From: Macrolepiota albuminosa
Lineage: Eukaryota; Basidiomycota; Agaricomycetes; Agaricales; Agaricaceae
Direction: 5' to 3'
Length of the DNA stretch: 64,000 nucleotides
Assembly: GCA_027475525.1 (NCBI GenBank)
Contig: JAMWFC010000033.1
Coordinates: 248,001 to 312,000 of the forward strand
The position numbers were made by a program, and so were the translations under genes. Position 1 is the stretch's first letter; the number at the start of each line of letters is the position of its first letter. The notes beneath the pieces were generated by a model that was given only the letters and a program-made list of their open reading frames with translations, was not told the origin of the DNA and ran no database searches. Of the stretch, positions 22,701 to 33,116 are shown piece by piece.

Positions 22701-24017
22701 ATTACCCCAAGCCAGACTTATTCCGTAAGGAAATCCACTGAGTATAGCGCCAGCTCGTTGCAGTAACCCGAGGCTGATTAGATTTGCGCCAAGATTAGGC
22801 ACATATAGCACGTTGTCGAATTGAACGTCGCTCATTCCATCAGCCACACAGGTTCGGAAAACAATGGATCCAACTCCGGCAACAGTGAGGCTATTATGCC
22901 CTCCGACGGAAATATATTGGTTCTCAACGTTTTGTATTTTGCAGAACCATCCTTTGTCTGCGATCATATGGCAAGACGCGGCGCTGTCAAGGAGTAGCCC
23001 GGAAGGCATACCATTGGTTGTGGCCATAAGGACTTTACCGACCTCTCTGCAAGGCGATGCAAAACCGTCCACAGATACGTTGGCATTTCCGACTTGCTTC
23101 GGTTTCTTGGGTTTAGGGCATTTTGGGCTCCAATGGCCCTTTTCGCCACAATTGTGGCACGTGTCCGTGATTTTTGGTTCACGCTTGGGTTTTTGTTTCT
23201 TCGAACTTCTTGCATCTGCCTTGCTCCCACTTGATTCGTTACCAGTCTTCGATACGAATGCAAGTTGCCGGTTTGAAGCATTTTCTTCTTGCGATACACG
23301 GTCATAAATAGACACGAGTTCCGCAGATACGATTTCCATGGTAAGAGAACTTCCTCTGTGCAACAAGTTTTGCTTCATAACTTCCCAAGCTGTAGAGTTC
23401 GGCAGTGAGAGCAATATGGCATTGATGACGGTATTATCATCGACTTTATACCCAGCATCGGTGATGCGTCGACGAATATCGAGGTAGAAACCGATATGAT
23501 TCGTTATGGGAGAACGACCATCCCACTTTCTTGCATATAATTGCTGGTAATAGTAGTGTATGTTCACGCCACTTTGTTGGTCGACATATCTTTTATGTAG
23601 TTGATCCCATATGTCTTTTGCGCTTCGTAGGTCGATTATAGAATCTCGCTGCGTGTATTCGATGGCGCCACGGATTAGACCGACAGCCGCATCATTCTTG
23701 CTTAACCATCGCTCATATTTCTCATGAGCTTGTTCCCATACGAGGTAAGGTTTGGACAAGATTATGTCCCAAGATTCTTCATCTTCCTTCTTGACGGTAG
23801 GCGCAGGATCGTCATCAGTGGAATGAGGGGTAACGACTGTACCCGGGAACTGGTCGGGAGGTTTTCGTGGACATTTGTCGCGCCCAGAAGTAACTCCCCA
23901 AAGGGACTTTGATTGCAACGCAGCTTTCATGTTATCAGACCATACGTGATAATTATTCCCGTTGAACTTCGCGAACTGCAAAGTATCGGAAGTCAATTCG
24001 CTAGCGGCGGGGCCCAT
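19683..24017 (-). CDS. copia gag-pol polyprotein
   Basis: An uninterrupted ORF of about 1,444 codons starts at 24017 (MGPAASELTSDTLQF). In order it shows: Gag core; CCHC zinc knuckle CHNCGEKGHWSPKC (about residue 290); aspartic protease LLLDSAASCH (about 340); pre-integrase LWHRRLGHL (about 485); integrase core with D in VMDLVGP, D in RTDNGTEF and E in PQQNGIAER (about 545-645); reverse transcriptase with YVDDM (about 1104); and RNase H with SDANW, TVEAEY and YTDSAGS (about 1280-1360). All catalytic motifs are present. There is no frameshift or stop between gag and pol. An in-frame Met further upstream (24113) lies in the LTR and is less likely. The last codons are LTR-encoded. Confidence 0.95.
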   Translation of the reverse strand: MGPAASELTSDTLQFAKFNGNNYHVWSDNMKAALQSKSLWGVTSGRDKCPRKPPDQFPGTVVTPHSTDDDPAPTVKKEDEESWDIILSKPYLVWEQAHEKYERWLSKNDAAVGLIRGAIEYTQRDSIIDLRSAKDIWDQLHKRYVDQQSGVNIHYYYQQLYARKWDGRSPITNHIGFYLDIRRRITDAGYKVDDNTVINAILLSLPNSTAWEVMKQNLLHRGSSLTMEIVSAELVSIYDRVSQEENASNRQLAFVSKTGNESSGSKADARSSKKQKPKREPKITDTCHNCGEKGHWSPKCPKPKKPKQVGNANVSVDGFASPCREVGKVLMATTNGMPSGLLLDSAASCHMIADKGWFCKIQNVENQYISVGGHNSLTVAGVGSIVFRTCVADGMSDVQFDNVLYVPNLGANLISLGLLQRAGAILSGFPYGISLAWGNREFMRARLMGDHGTLYRVECMNVGLDNNEVAYIASEPTMRLWHRRLGHLSPRTINNMVSKNLVTGLKIKLPREFDRLCSGCIQGKSTRPPLPEASTKVYDKNELLVMDLVGPMNVPTWDGKRYALVIVEVSRRLPNSALLEKKEETMDEMRGTVARLERQSGRLVKIIRTDNGTEFVNATVERFCKANGIVHETTNPYRPQQNGIAERTIAVLMEMTRSMLHATNMDLRYWGEAFTYATYIRSITPNSALGGKIPFTEWSNSREKPDVSHLRVFGSFGWAHVPKEVRRGKLESRAVRVRMLGWWAGETKGYRLEDLENGKLITSRDVQFHEDDVPSELAQVNHDTTEIESEVTPDFIEIAKYPEDDTPRQVHVPTQPHDISQLTEDDDYTSAPEGSVNDDETQSMTMSRPVTPDQGPSDMETPDAPRKRARWESLPRRQLPTRSRRIPIRYRENDGNEENAHIAYVAVSGPSMREAMQTPDADKWMQAVHDEYKQLIKKGVFEEVNHLPPGKKAVGSKIVLKEKFDGQGNRVKFKARIVAQGFSQIPEIDYHDTFSSVAKFTTLRVFLTTAAMLNLEVHQIDVVGAYLEANLDEDIYMRAPENLGEARYWKLLKAIYGLKQAGRKWKERLHDVLMCLGFKQSRSDDCLYILRSKGKIVLIVLVYVDDMAVAGDDLNQIIAFKEDMSKEFEITDLGEIHYMLGIQISRDRRNRTIRLDQSAYVDSILNRFGMNSCHEIATPLATNHNLSLLQSPKTSEEAQSYANYAGGINYLSMVGSLLYATQTRPDIQFAVSLVAQFANSPGIPHLTACKRILRYLKGTKNYGLVLGGPIGDGGVNLIGWSDANWAQDHYDRRSVSGWCYEINGSVISWSSKKQLGVATSTVEAEYIASANATREAIWLRNLLNDLDFGQTCATTIYTDSAGSIALSKNPVGHSRAKHIDIRYHFIRDQIKRNNIKLQYVSTHDMIADTLTKALPRETFIKYRNKLRILPPTLPSSGSVEENDV

Positions 24018-24021
24018 AACC
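24009..24021 (-). promoter_or_regulatory. primer binding site of copia element
   Basis: Immediately after the 5' LTR the minus strand reads GGTTATGGGCCCC. This is complementary, with one mismatch, to the anticodon region of initiator tRNA-Met (GGGCTCATAACC). It fits the half-tRNA priming known from Drosophila copia. The polyprotein ATG (24017-24015) is inside this site. Confidence 0.7.
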
Positions 24022-24340
24022 TGTCGCAGCATATTGTGGAACAATGTATATTTCGGTAGTAATATAGCACAGTTTATCTGAAGTTCGAAGTATGAGATGA
24101 ATAGTAGGAACATGTATTTTAAGATGGCTCACCTGAAGTTCGAAGTATGAGATAATTCGAACTCCAGGTGACCGTTTCTGCTTTATAACATAAAATGAGA
24201 CATTTCGAACTTTATAGAAGTTTTTCAAACATAGTGAAATAAAACGAAATGTATAGTAAGTGGAACGTACGTCATAAACGAATCATATATTATCTTGAGC
24301 TGAAGTCATCCTTCGCAGTTATACGTCATTTTCTTCGACA
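24022..24340 (-). repeat. 5' LTR of copia element
   Basis: A 319-bp LTR identical by eye to 19386-19704. It is 5' relative to transcription and so should carry the element's promoter. It is followed by the target duplication GGGTT at 24341-24345. Confidence 0.95.
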
Positions 24341-24345
24341 GGGTT
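24341..24345. repeat. 5-bp target site duplication, right
   Basis: GGGTT, the partner of 19381-19385. Confidence 0.9.
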
Positions 24346-24575
24346 TTATATCCCTCCATAAAACGTGCTGTGTCGGAGCTTTCCACAGCTTCTGCGTTTT
24401 GACCAAGATTATTTAGGAAAGAAAAGATCTGTTGTTGACTCGTTAGCGCTGGCTATGTGCGAACCGAACGGGGTTGAGGTTGTGTGACGTTGCGTTGAAT
24501 TGCCGAGCGAGCAGGACTACTTCCCATCCCTGTTCCAGGGTTATGACGTTTTGTTTTGGTAGTTGACCCAGTCAT
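24346..24575 (-). pseudogene. short ORF abutting the retrotransposon
   Basis: A frame starts at 24575 (MTGSTTKTKRHNPGTGMGSS) and stays open to the element except for one TAG after PRSVRT. It continues as LTSQQQIFSFLNNLGQNAEA and reaches the insertion point. Joining across the element would add about 16 codons and a stop overlapping the SDR start. It may be a minor exon, the SDR's original 5' region or a chance ORF. Confidence 0.25.
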
Positions 24576-25171
24576 TGTGTGGAAATCAAGAAGGACAACG
24601 TCACAGTGCGCGCCTAGACAGTAGTAGAGTCAGTACCGGTGTTTATAGCATTCGACGGAATCAACATATGGTAAATTACATACCACGTTACAGAAGCCAT
24701 AAAAGTAAGTATCTTCCCGAGCGGGATACATAGATCTATAAGCCTTCCAGAGACGAACAGTCCTACTGGGCGGATTACGATGATCGGATCACACGGCCTG
24801 GTGATACCGTCTTGGAGAAAAACAGTGAAACAGAACGTACTTTGAAAGAGAATCCGGTTTCATCTCGCTCCTGATGGAGCATGCAATTTTTCGTGGATCT
24901 TAGTGCTCAAATGATGTCTGTAGTTACAAGGCGAAGCACATGTGAACGGAATTGTCTCGGGCCGATGAACCCGCCTAAGGGATTTGCCTCGTGATTGGCA
25001 GTTGGCAGTGCGAAGGAATATGGACGTAAATGGTTAGAAAGCGTTCATTGACATCCACATACGAAACTGTCCAGTGGACTAACGGGTCTTATGCTTCAAG
25101 TACACGATTCAGTGATATCTGTACCTTTGGTGTAATGATGGACAGCGGAAACTTGCAGAAGGCAGAGTCTG

Positions 25172-25582
25172 TTGCAATTGAAGGCACAGCCATAAACTTT
25201 TGTCGAAGCCCAAGGACAGCGGATCTTCTCTGCACAAACTGGAAAGGTGAAAAGGCCGAGTCTATTCCAATTGAAAGCACAGTCATAAACTTCTCAAAGC
25301 CCAACGACAGCGGATCGTCTCTAAAAAGACCATCCACCTTCCATGCCCATCTCTGCAACTCTATTATCTCCCGCTCAACGTATCCGAACAATACCAAAAA
25401 TACCATTTGCGATACTGAAAAGGTAAAACTTGGAGAAATGCAGAATTTGTTCCAATTGAAAGCACAGCCATAAACTTCTGTCAAAGCCCAACGACACCGG
25501 ATCTTCAGACTGAAAAGGTAAACGTGCTGTTCCAATTGATTTTTGTCAAAACCCAATGACAGCGGATTTCTCTGCACAAGCT
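25172..25582. repeat. degenerate repeat array, four copies
   Basis: A unit of about 60 bp (ttccaattgaaagcacagcc..aaagcccaacgacagcggat) occurs at about 25172, 25265, 25450 and 25530, three copies being preceded by a variant of ctgaaaaggt. Copies differ by substitutions and deletions. A 167-codon minus-strand ORF runs through them but only reflects the repeat. The rest of 24600-26800 shows no gene. Confidence 0.7.
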
Positions 25583-26816
25583 TTGACCTCAACTTAAAAT
25601 CTCGGGATCCAGTGAAATCCCTTTTGTGTCATGTTTCTACCCATGCCCTACATACACTATGGCGAAATCTGGTACAGAAACCAAGTCCCATGGTCCCATG
25701 TTTGCCTTGAACTCTGAATCCTCCTGTCTTTCCTGTGGGCAAAGTAACAGCAAGCTAGATGGGCCCATATCTTGTATATGGATGATGGTAAATGGTTTTA
25801 CCTTGAGCGCTTGAGCTTTCACAATTGTGGGAGTATGTATTTGTTAAGCAAGTACCGAGCCTCGGGGTTTTGGATGACTGAGGGACCGTAAGGATAAAAA
25901 GAATAAACTTCAGTTATTGAATAATACGATGTGTTGGGTCTGTGCACCTATAAGAATAATAGAGTGACTTGCAGCAAGTGATAAGAAATACAGCAAACAC
26001 GGTATGTAAAGTAGACTTACAATTCGGTATGTGATGGGTTGCGCCCATATATCTTCAACAGCGTTCAGCGCTACTGTGAGTGACACCATCCGCTCAGGCC
26101 CCAGTCAGGGTCGACCTCTTTGTCCAGATGACAGAAAGACAATGGACGAAACACATTACTTTGGGATGGACAGAGTCACAAGGGTGGGCAGGGCACGTGG
26201 CGCAGAGGAACAGAGACAAAGGTGTCGATTTCGTAGTGTAGCGTGCGTCCAGCATCTATCTGTCTCTCGTAACTACTACTGTAAAGTTAGATATGATAAG
26301 GTTCCGACGGCATGATCGCCTACAGTTAACATAACGGGTAAACCGACGCCACCGGTCTTTCCCAACACTATAGATAGACCTTTTATCTATAGGAATCTTA
26401 CAAGCAGCTGGACCCTATGGAGCAAATGCCTAAAATGAGAAGCTTTGGCTGAAAAAGTCCGTCGTAGCTGAGTGTGAGAAGGTCTGGGATCTCGCAATTC
26501 ATCATGCTGCAGAGGTAAAAGTACTTCCACAGAAGCGTGGGCGCAGTCGATACTTCTGCCGAAGCGGTGCCGGTGAAGGGCCGCCGGTGAATTCCGGTAA
26601 AGTGGTTCCCTGATTATTCCATCCCTCACCGTTTACTTTAGAACTATGTAGATTGACTCGATTCTACACTAAAAAAAATGAAATTATGGTATCGGTTTTG
26701 TTACTCTGTGTATTTAACAATTTGAACGTGACAATTAGCATCCACTGTCGAGACATCTGATTCGGTATATGTACAAAGTAATGTCCTATTACATCCAATT
26801 GCTGAAACCATCATCC

Positions 26817-28989
26817 TTACTCTCCCCTTTGTCGCTTTGACTTGCGAGCGACTGCAAACGACGGTTCTACAGTCGTGAATTTATTGTTCGAAAATGGGGT
26901 GTCATCCGTGGTGCCCCCAGGGCCCGGACGCGAGAAGCTGTCAACACGAGAGAATGTCCTAGGCGTCGGTGTTATTTCCGCTAATGTTTGAGAAGATGTA
27001 GTTGTAGTAGGAAGGATACAACCGAGACCAAGCTGGTCCAAGGGCTGGGTCACCATTCTGGAAGGAAGGCCAGAAGGGAGATCCTTAAGGCACAGTTTGT
27101 ACCCGGCCTGGATTACATGGAAGTATTTTGTGTCCCTGGTAAAGATGCTAACAAGGAGCTCTGCAAAGTACTGGGGCATCGGGTTTGAATAGACGCCACG
27201 TTTGGCATGAAAAGTTTCTAAGGCAGTCATTAGAAGTCCTTGAATTGAATGGTAAAAGACAGAGAACATACCATTTGGATGCCATTTAGAGTAGAATTTG
27301 ACATAATCAAGGGGATTCTTCTCCTTCTTCCCGTAATGCATCAGTGAAAAATCGCAGATTACGTGCTTGACATCGAGTGTCCGAACAATATCTCTATTTG
27401 AGGGATCATTCTTAAGAAGCTTCCGCGCAGCTTCAACAATTGCTTCAGGAGTAATGTTTTCCTGATATTGCTCTGCCCAAATCCAGTCGACAACCTTGCA
27501 GTCAACAATCTTGTAAAGATCCCGTGTCCGGATACGGTCCAAGATCGCACGAGATCTCTTCAATTCCTGTATGAACCTTGAGCCAAGGAAATGCAGTACA
27601 TCCGTTTAACTTACAATCTCTGTGGACTCTTCGATGCGTTCCATGATACTATCCGTGAGGTATAGATACTGCTTGGAATCGAAAATACGCTTTGCGATCT
27701 GCCATTTTGGATCTGCTTCGGGAAGCGCATCTGTGATCATGTAGTCGATCGCCTTCTCTGGACACAGAATAAAAGAGTAGAACGGTCGCTAAGAAGGATA
27801 TGGCATACTAGTCTTGTGATTGTAAATCATCTTGTGTAGTTTGAACCTAGTAGCACAAATCTTATATATGAGATTTACATCCTTGATATCATAACATATC
27901 TGATCGTCAAGGACGCGGGCGGACTTGATGATGCTAGTTTGCATAAAAGATCAATATACTTATGAAGAAGAGAGATGTCACGACGAACCGCATGACGTCT
28001 ATGCTCATCTTGTCACCCACCATGTGTAAATCGCGCGGTATATAGTCAAACCTAGAGTTGAACGGTCGATGCACAGTGACATGGAAACCTGGATCACTCA
28101 CTTGTCCACATCGAGCCCATTCCGTTTGTTGGCGACAATGTCAAACAGGAAAGGTTTCTCTTCCGACCTATGCGATAGTCAAAGATACGGCCTCTTTCCA
28201 GACAACAAAGACTTACCGACACTGTTTCGGGTTGCCAGAAATAAGAGCTTTGATAAATTCAATGTCTTGTGACTTCATGCGGATCCCGTTATCTTCTATC
28301 AAATTATCAAACATCAAGATGGATGCGTCTTCATGCTTCCATGATGTCCCAGGCCTGTCGAAAAAAGTAAAGTTAGACGTTCAATTGCGTGCCGAAATGA
28401 ATCTGCGAAGAAAAAAACGCACAGTGCTTTTGGTATAAACTGCCCGTCCCACAAGTGGCTCCAAGGCCCATGACCAAGGTCGTGGCAAAGGCCTGCAATT
28501 TCAACACATTCGATATCACGATCCGTGATACCGAGGTCAGGTTGGTTATTCTTCAGATGTTTGGCCATAGACCGAGCGAGGAATGCAACGCCTTTAACAG
28601 AGATCGCAAAACAGTTTTCGTAACACATTCAAAGCAGAATCGCATACCGATACAATGTTCAAAGCGAGTGTGTGAGGCCGCTGGCCAGACATAGCAGGAC
28701 GTACCCAGCTGTTTAATGTTGCGCAGACGTTGGAATTGTTTTCTGCGGAGTCGTTTCTAGCCCCAGAACGACCTCAGGATCATGGACATACGTATCAATG
28801 AACAGGCAAAGGGTTGGAGACAATGGAACTACGGCAAGACTTAGAATGGGAAAAAAATGTAATTCAAGTATTCGGAGTCGTACTCGTGTCGTGTATCAGA
28901 TCCTTCACGGATCGCGCACCAACAACCTCGCCTCTGCTGTTGATGACTCCTTGCACATTGATATCTTGTTCGATAATTGTAGAAGACAT
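26817..28989 (-). CDS. SAMHD1-like dNTP triphosphohydrolase (HD domain)
   Basis: About ten exons run from ATG at 28989 ([14 protein letters not shown]) to a stop at 26817. The HD-phosphohydrolase core is complete. [15 protein letters not shown] leads to [17 protein letters not shown], then [16 protein letters not shown], the metal-binding [15 protein letters not shown], and WDGQFIP. It goes on through [36 protein letters not shown] and [17 protein letters not shown]. The C-terminal lobe keeps [10 protein letters not shown]. The family hydrolyses dNTPs to deoxynucleoside and triphosphate, limiting dNTP pools and acting at stalled forks. The last 60 or so residues are Ser/Thr/Pro-rich and end in a basic KSKRQRGE, possibly a nuclear signal. 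No frame disruption was seen. Confidence 0.88.
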
Positions 28990-31168
28990 TCTGAGGAGGA
29001 CGTTGGGATTGTTGCAACATGGGAACAACGTGTATAATGAGTCTCTTATAAGTTGACCATGAGGGCAGAACGGAAACTTTCGTAAACTGCACTGCTGCGA
29101 AGAAAGAACAAGCCGCATTGCACGAATCCCGAGTCCGATATGGCCTTGTCAAGTATTCACATCTCCCCGTGATGTTTCATTTCATGATACAGTAGATCAT
29201 TCTGAAGTAGGTCTTTACAAATGACAACTTTTATGGAAAAAAAAGGAAAACAGGACTATATATGTGCAATGGTGGTGTATTGGCACTAGCTGAACGGTGG
29301 TTGAATCACATTATTTAGCTAATCTCGGCTCAAGTCTATATTACCTTTACATCTAAACTATTTTTTTTTCATGACAGACACGCCAAAACAATGTGAACAT
29401 CCGTGCTCGATGAATCTTGTTGCCGAGATGTGATTAACTTTCTCAGCAAGAACACAAGCACGTGTAGATCTCAATTGGAGCCTCAGCGGAAATGAAGGTG
29501 GGATTCGATCATCTACATCGTCCACCTCATCGATAAGCAGCGGCATTACGACATGGTCTCAATTGATACCATCAACGCTGATACCGCTGATTGTACAATC
29601 TTCCCTATCCCCAACATAGTCATCGTTTCTCCATACATAAAACACAACATCAAACAAGGCCCCACCGGGTTGAGGACGAAAGCCATGAAAATGTACCAAT
29701 GATTCAAAACAGCTGGACGTCACAAAAAATGAACGAATTTATTACACAAGGGAGAACATGGACAACAGAATTAGAAGCACATGTCCGGTCAGATATGTAG
29801 AAGTCTCAACAACTCACACTAGTACTTCCACTTCAGCTTTTCTGCAGCAAAGTGTTTCTGTAGTTTATTCACAGGGCTGTACAGGCAACCATATGAGAGG
29901 CCCTGAAAACCAGACAGAAGATTCCGCCCAGGTAATTCGGTCATGTTACACGGATGTCTGAATTTGATGCCTGTGGACGTTCCAAACTTCCAATAGAGCA
30001 CAGCCACGCTGATGTGTCACAGTTTAGGCTTCTGCGATACATCATTACTGAGGAAGTGAAGTGCCTCATGGAGGTGGACGAAGGAGCGGAGTTTGCGAGT
30101 GAGCTGGGTGAGAGGCGGATGGAGAGCAAGAATTCAACAAGCCATGGAAATGGATATGTACCAAACGCGAGGCGTGACAAGCAAAGTAGTCGTTACGGTA
30201 ACGCGAACAAGATAAATTGTCGGAGACTCAATCTCTGTTTGGTTGAATGTCATGGAGTGCTCACTGCTCATCCACTCATACCATTGACATCCGAGCCACT
30301 GAAGATTGAATATCGAATATTGAATCCTTGACTTCAGTATTTCGCTTGTGAAATTTGCTTCTCTGTGCCTACCATGCTCGACGTTGAACTTGCGTCCAAT
30401 TGTTGCGCAATTTCAGCAACAATCGTGCTCGCTACCGCCAAGAACTTTTGAACTTGCCATGTACAGTAATGTAGCCTTGTCTTTGGCGCACAATGATATG
30501 CATGTTTTGCTTTCCTATTATTCTGAAGCTCTTTTGTGCTTAGCGCGCTTCCACTTTGCAATGCCATGCCGTAATTTGCCAAATATTGCTTCCATCCGAC
30601 TCGAACTGCTAATTCCAACAAAGACCGACAAAAAGCTTATTCCCACTCTCACAATTCTGGCTGTCAGTTATGGCATTACCAAGAAGCTTCAAAGCATGTC
30701 CTATAGTAGTAGATTAGAAGTTGACGTTTGCCTTATTGTTCTGCATCAGTAATGATCGAGATGCCTATTGTCTCTGGTAATGCATCTTATGGGTTCGGCG
30801 TTCTAATTGTCTATGCTTGCATACTAAATCGCCGCTGTGGGTCCACCCACCGACACCGTAATCGCACTTCAGTCCTCCCTCTTTTATTCTCCAATGCCTG
30901 CTGGTCCAGGAAACACGACAAACAATCACACGGCTAGTTAATATTTTTCACTACATCCTGTATAATCTACCCTGCACGTATGAACCCACAACACAACCGC
31001 GTATTCAAGCGTTTACTGCCTGTGCGTCTATGCATTTGTCGGTCATGGTTTGGTACATTACTAACATTTTAACAACACAAGGCTCAGACAGGCATCCTCT
31101 CTGCTAATCAGGTACCTTTACATGGTGCATCCAGAACCTTAAGGCTATCCCGAAGACCCAATCCAGTC
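28990..31168. other. intergenic, no supportable gene
   Basis: About 2.2 kb upstream of the SAMHD1-like gene and of the ORF at 31169. ORFs of 60-134 codons occur on both strands but overlap and lack motifs or splice-supported extensions. Confidence 0.4.
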
Positions 31169-32320
31169 ATGTCTACTCGTCGTGCCCCTCAGCGGCCCTT
31201 GCCTCCCGCTACGTTTCCTCATAGAAACATCTCTTCTTCTCTCAGTAGTTCTTTGTCTACCGACAGTCCTCCTTCGCCAACTTTTCCCTCTCTAGGCTCC
31301 GTCAAGTCCATCGAAAAGGCTCTTCAAACCGTAGAAGACCGTCTTCACTATGAGCTCAATGGTCTTCGTGTCTCATGTTCTCAAGCCCTTGTCGGTAAGC
31401 AACTGCGCGCGGAGAAGCTGCGTGCACAATCTATTGCTTATCAGAGGGAGCGGGATTTTGCATAGGCCAAAGTCAAGACGTTGATGGCTGAGAATCTAGG
31501 CTCTCAGCTCGTTCCACCTGCCCACAATTCACGCCGTTCGAGGTCCTGTGGTGCGCTGTCTCAGGCTCGACCTTCCAGAGCTGCAGCCAGGCGATCCTGT
31601 CCATCGTCGCGTCATGTTTCCCCGCAGCCTGTACCATTTTCACATCCTTCAATGTCGTTCTCGGCTTCATGCTCGACATCCTCTTTAATCCAAATCAAGA
31701 CAGAGGAAGAGCCTGTATCCTTGTCGAGTTCACGTTCTGCATCACCTTGGTCACTATCGGAGACTTTGGTTGCCGATGATAGTTTGATGCCGGTGCATCT
31801 AGAACCGATCGCTTCATCTTCTGATGCAGATCCTACTCCTTTGCCTGTTCCCAAACGCTGCCATAGTGACCATTCCATGGCGAAAGCGGCCCTTTATCGA
31901 TGGATCGAGCTTCCTGATGGGACAAGGGTTGCTCTTACAGAGATGAAGAACGCGCAGTCGTACACTCTAACCAACAATCACTTGAGCGTTATCTTCAAGG
32001 AGCATCATAACAACTTCATCTGTCGCATGTGCATGTACGTCTCGCTCTCCTTGTTGTCACTTGATGTATCATAACTCATATAACCTATCAGGCTTGAACG
32101 AAAGAAACTCGACCAGGAGCAACAGAGCCGCTTCTGGGTCGCTTCTTTTGACATGGAATCATCTTCGCTTGAGAAGTTTACTCATTGCCTCAGGCGTCAT
32201 TCCAAAGAATCTGAGGAAATGGCGAAGTTGCCGCACTCAATGCTGCTTGAGATGCAGAAAGGCCTCGCTAAAACTGAGCGTGACGAAGATTTTGATCTGG
32301 ATTATACCCTCATGCATTAA
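31169..32320 (+). pseudogene. unknown Ser-rich protein with one in-frame TAG
   Basis: A two-exon ORF runs from 31169 (MSTRRAPQRPLPPATFPHRN) to a stop at 32318-32320, with an intron at 32035-32091 (GTACGT..ATCAG). It is open except for a TAG at 31463-31465 (after RERDFA); the same frame continues with AKVKTLMAENLGSQ on the other side. A CAG-to-TAG change would explain it. A coiled-coil-like segment (about residues 50-110) is followed by a Ser-rich region and a conserved-looking C-terminal part (ALYRWIELPDGTRVALTEMK, then ERKKLDQEQQSRFWVASFDM). The family is not recognised, probably lineage-specific. It could be a recent pseudogene, a sequencing error or, less likely, stop read-through. Confidence 0.55.
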
Positions 32321-33116
32321 ATCGAATCGACTTATCAATACATCTACATTGTGCATCTACTTTATCTAGCATTTGTACTATACTTGCATTACCCTTACAT
32401 ATGTCGATCCGTTTTTTCTTTTTTACTGATTCTTTATGCATCCGAGTCATTTGTCGATAGGCTATGATAAATACAGCTAGCTAGATGCTCTATAGTTCAA
32501 CTCCTCCATGACTTATGCAAATATAAAATTTGACTTTCACGAGCTATAAACTTGATTCCTGGTACCAGTAATTATTAACCACGGTCGTGTTATATTATGC
32601 CCCTGATGAAGCACCTGACTTACATATGCTTCCCCTGCTGCCACGAGTGAAAAAAGACATGTATGATCGACAGCATGAATGCATCGTTATCTTTTTCTGA
32701 GAAACGAGAAACAGTTGATAGTACATTGACCTGACACACGATGCTCGGTCTCCAACTACCTACCAATCAATGATATCCAAATGCGTTTTCGCACTCAATG
32801 TCTCATCTACATTAGGAAGAGCTTGCACGAATGAAGAACGTTCAATCAATACAAGTACACACCGAATCATATGGCACACGAACTACCACATTTCATCAAC
32901 GCGAAATTATTCAATTGAGAGGTCGTGGCAAGTGTTGCGGGATCGTTGACGCAAAAGCTTCACAGGGTGAACAAATAGGCAATCTCCGGCCCTAAAATTT
33001 TGCAATAGTAGTCGTCCATTACGAGTGGATCTACCCCGGTCAGGGCACGTTTTGTGTTTGTCGGAGATTTGACCTCATAAAAGGTTAGAGTTCTTCCTTG
33101 ATTCCTTATTCCACCA
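32321..33116. other. intergenic, no gene seen
   Basis: About 800 bp of AT-rich sequence between the unknown ORF and the P450. Ataaaa at about 33077, 40 bp before the P450 start, is a possible TATA-like element. Confidence 0.5.

Larger units (their letters stand above)
19386..24340 (-). mobile_element. full-length Ty1/copia LTR retrotransposon
   Basis: The element is 4,955 bp. It has two 319-bp LTRs (19386-19704 and 24022-24340) that I could not distinguish by eye, starting TGTCG and ending CGACA on the plus strand. It is flanked by the 5-bp duplication GGGTT and transcribed on the minus strand. The single ORF has the copia order protease - integrase - reverse transcriptase - RNase H. Identical LTRs, an intact ORF and an intact target duplication indicate a recent and possibly active insertion. 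Confidence 0.97.

Noticed and set aside
19040..23307. Several plus-strand ORFs of 60-147 codons inside the SDR gene and copia element
   Set aside because: They lie antisense to strongly supported coding sequence and show no independent motifs.
25089..25592. 167-codon minus-strand ORF as a gene
   Set aside because: Its sequence is only the translation of the degenerate repeat array.
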